A DNA stretch of 6,662 nucleotides from Clostridia bacterium (lineage in GTDB: Bacteria > Bacillota > Clostridia > Oscillospirales > CAG-382), in the NCBI GenBank assembly GCA_017560285.1, contig JAFYOG010000004.1, positions 1 through 6,662 of the forward strand, in the 5' to 3' direction. The position numbers were made by a program, and so were the translations under genes. Below are positions 5,527 through 6,662 of this stretch, piece after piece. Every line of letters begins with the position of its first letter. The first letter of the stretch is position 1. The notes under the pieces are model-generated. The model was not told the DNA's origin. It did no database searches and saw nothing but the letters and a program-made list of their open reading frames with translations.

Positions 5527-6138
5527 ATGACAGACGCAAACGCAATTTTATCTACTATGCGCGTTTCGGAAAGAAGGCTTAGGCATACCCTTGGTGTGGC
5601 AGAGGCGGCAAAAATGCTTGCGGCAACCCACTTTGCCGACCTTGATTTAAAAACCGTAGAGCTTGCGGCGCTTATGCACGATTATACAAAGGAATATCCC
5701 ATAGAGCGACATTTGGAGCTTTGCGCGCTGTTTGGCGAAAATCTTACCGAGGACGATATAGAAAACCACAAGCTTTTGCACGCAAAAACAGGCTCGTTTT
5801 TGGCAAGAGACAGCTTTCATTTGCCCGAGGATGCCTGCTTGGCGGTTTATTATCACACCACGGGCAGACCGAATATGACACCCTTTGAGATTGTTATTTA
5901 TCTTGCAGATTATATAGAAGAATTTAGAGAAGACGAGGGCTGTATACGCTTAAGGGAATATTACCAAAAGCGTATGGCAAAGGAAAAGAACAAGAACGTT
6001 GCTCTTGTAAAAACCCTTATACGGTCATTCGATACCACCATAAAGCATCTTATGTCCAAGGGCAAAACAATAAACGAAACTACCATTGCCGCCCGTAATT
6101 TTTATGTAAAGGAGCTTGCAAGACTGCTTGCAAAGTAA
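5527..6138 (+). CDS. yqeK: YqeK, HD-domain symmetrical Ap4A hydrolase
   Basis: Characterised YqeK proteins of Firmicutes split diadenosine tetraphosphate (Ap4A) symmetrically into two ADP, using a metal centre in an HD fold. The 203-residue product has the expected ligands in order: H20 (RHTLGV), H51 and D52 (LMHDYTKE), H85 (LLHAKTG), H110 (YYHTTGRPNM) and D128 (YLADYIEE). The C-terminal family segment (SFDTTIKHLMSKGKTI...TIAARNF, about 163-195) is also present. No signal peptide or membrane segment is seen, so it is cytosolic. In many Firmicutes yqeK sits between nadD and rsfS. Here rsfS follows by 4 nt, but yebC rather than nadD precedes it. Aminoacyl-tRNA synthetases make Ap4A as a by-product, so its position among synthetase genes is suggestive, though not proof of a functional link. 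Confidence 0.93.
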   Translation: MTDANAILSTMRVSERRLRHTLGVAEAAKMLAATHFADLDLKTVELAALMHDYTKEYPIERHLELCALFGENLTEDDIENHKLLHAKTGSFLARDSFHLPEDACLAVYYHTTGRPNMTPFEIVIYLADYIEEFREDEGCIRLREYYQKRMAKEKNKNVALVKTLIRSFDTTIKHLMSKGKTINETTIAARNFYVKELARLLAK

Positions 6139-6142
6139 AGAT

Positions 6143-6526
6143 ATGAACGAAAATATGCAAAAAGAACAGGCAAAGGCTATTGCCGATATTGCCAACGCAA
6201 CCTTAGATAACAAAAAAGGTATGGACGTAACCACCCTTGCGGTTGGCGACCAGACTATTTTGGCAGATTACTTTGTTTTGGCAACGGGTACCTCTAACAC
6301 CCACGTGCGCGCCCTTGCCGACGAGGTTGAATTTCAGTTAAAAGAGCAGTTGGGTGTTGCTCCCAACCATATAGAGGGCGCAAGCGGCAACGCTTGGACC
6401 TTGTTGGATTACGGCTGTGTTGTTATTCACATTTTCACATCCCAAGCCAGAGATTTTTATAAATTGGAACGTCTTTGGAACGGCGCAGAGGTAATTAAAT
6501 CCGAAGATTATGAGGTCGAAGAATAA
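6143..6526 (+). CDS. rsfS: Ribosomal silencing factor RsfS
   Basis: RsfS binds ribosomal protein uL14 on the 50S subunit and blocks subunit joining, damping translation when nutrients are scarce. The 127-residue product has the normal length and core: KGMDVTTLAVGDQTILADYFV (about 25-44), ATGTSNTHVRALADEVE, then W.LLDYGCVVIHIFTSQARDFYKLERLW (85-112), the most conserved part of the family. I chose the ATG at 6143. It lies 4 nt after the yqeK stop and has only a weak upstream ribosome site (GTAAAGAT), which suggests translation is coupled to yqeK. A TTG at 6116 is in frame but lies inside yqeK and would add residues not seen in the family. The stop overlaps the leuS start by 1 nt. Confidence 0.97.
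   Translation: MNENMQKEQAKAIADIANATLDNKKGMDVTTLAVGDQTILADYFVLATGTSNTHVRALADEVEFQLKEQLGVAPNHIEGASGNAWTLLDYGCVVIHIFTSQARDFYKLERLWNGAEVIKSEDYEVEE
6512..6516 (+). promoter_or_regulatory. leuS ribosome binding site within rsfS
   Basis: GAGGT lies 9 nt before the leuS ATG, inside the last codons of rsfS. Together with the TAATG stop-start overlap it indicates translational coupling. Confidence 0.6.
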
Positions 6527-6662
6527 TGAAACACGAATTTAAGAATATCGAGCAGAAATGGCAAAGCAAGTGGGACGAGGCGAAGATTTTTAACGCCGCA
6601 GACCCCGGCGAGGCAGGCTCTGAAAAAGAAAAGTTTTTTGCCTTGGTAGAATTCCCCTACCC
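6526..6662 (+). CDS. leuS: Leucyl-tRNA synthetase (LeuRS), first 45 codons (partial)
   Basis: LeuRS is the class I enzyme that charges tRNA-Leu. The window holds only the N-terminus, which runs off the right edge. The visible start MKHEFKNIEQKWQSKWDEAK matches the family's opening (a helix of the IE.KWQ..W pattern). It is followed by about 20 residues and FFALVEFPYP, the strand that leads into the HIGH motif just beyond the edge. The ATG overlaps the rsfS stop by one base (TAATG). The catalytic and editing domains cannot be checked. rsfS followed by leuS is a common order in Firmicutes, which supports the call. Confidence 0.92.
   Translation, partial: MKHEFKNIEQKWQSKWDEAKIFNAADPGEAGSEKEKFFALVEFPY

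Noticed and set aside
6116..6142. RsfS starting at TTG 6116 within yqeK
   Set aside because: The extra residues do not resemble the family N-terminus, and the ATG at 6143 gives a normal 127-residue protein.
1..6662. Mobile element, CRISPR array, phage or defence system
   Set aside because: No transposase, integrase, spaced direct repeats or known defence domains were seen. All intact genes are core chromosomal families.

Overview
The window looks like a chromosomal segment from an endospore-forming low-to-moderate-GC Firmicute of the class Clostridia or a relative. The evidence is a full-length SpoIIE sporulation phosphatase, Firmicute-type YqeK and RsfS, purine-rich ribosome binding sites, and a Spo0A-type promoter in front of spoIIE. 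I cannot name a genus. No mobile element, CRISPR array, tRNA or rRNA is visible.

Left arm (1-2689, minus strand). spoIIE (530-2689) encodes a polytopic membrane PP2C phosphatase. A second gene follows 16 nt downstream and runs off the window edge (1-513). Only 171 residues of it are visible. They look like a PAS-type sensory domain running into the start of a histidine-kinase-like region, without a recognisable phospho-acceptor box. The pair is probably co-transcribed.

Centre (2690-3025). This divergent control region of 336 bp separates spoIIE from argS. On the spoIIE side there is a Spo0A box that contains the -35 element, a 22-bp spacer and a consensus -10. This is the long-spacer architecture known from Spo0A-activated sigma-A promoters in Bacillus subtilis. 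A 15-bp palindrome sits on the -10, and a second Spo0A-box-like site and several inverted repeats lie further upstream. On the argS side there is an extended -10 sigma-A-like promoter with a leader of about 40 nt, too short for a T-box.

Right arm (3026-6662, plus strand). This is a housekeeping translation cluster: argS (arginyl-tRNA synthetase), yebC (YebC/TACO1 ribosome-associated factor), yqeK (HD-domain Ap4A hydrolase), rsfS (ribosomal silencing factor) and the first 45 codons of leuS (leucyl-tRNA synthetase). Spacing tightens from 48 nt (argS-yebC) to 29 nt (yebC-yqeK), 4 nt (yqeK-rsfS) and a 1-nt TAATG overlap (rsfS-leuS). The last three genes are therefore probably one translationally coupled unit. 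nadD, which often precedes yqeK, is absent from this spot.

The housekeeping genes are ordinary. The points worth following up are the spoIIE control region and the unidentified sensor-like gene behind spoIIE.
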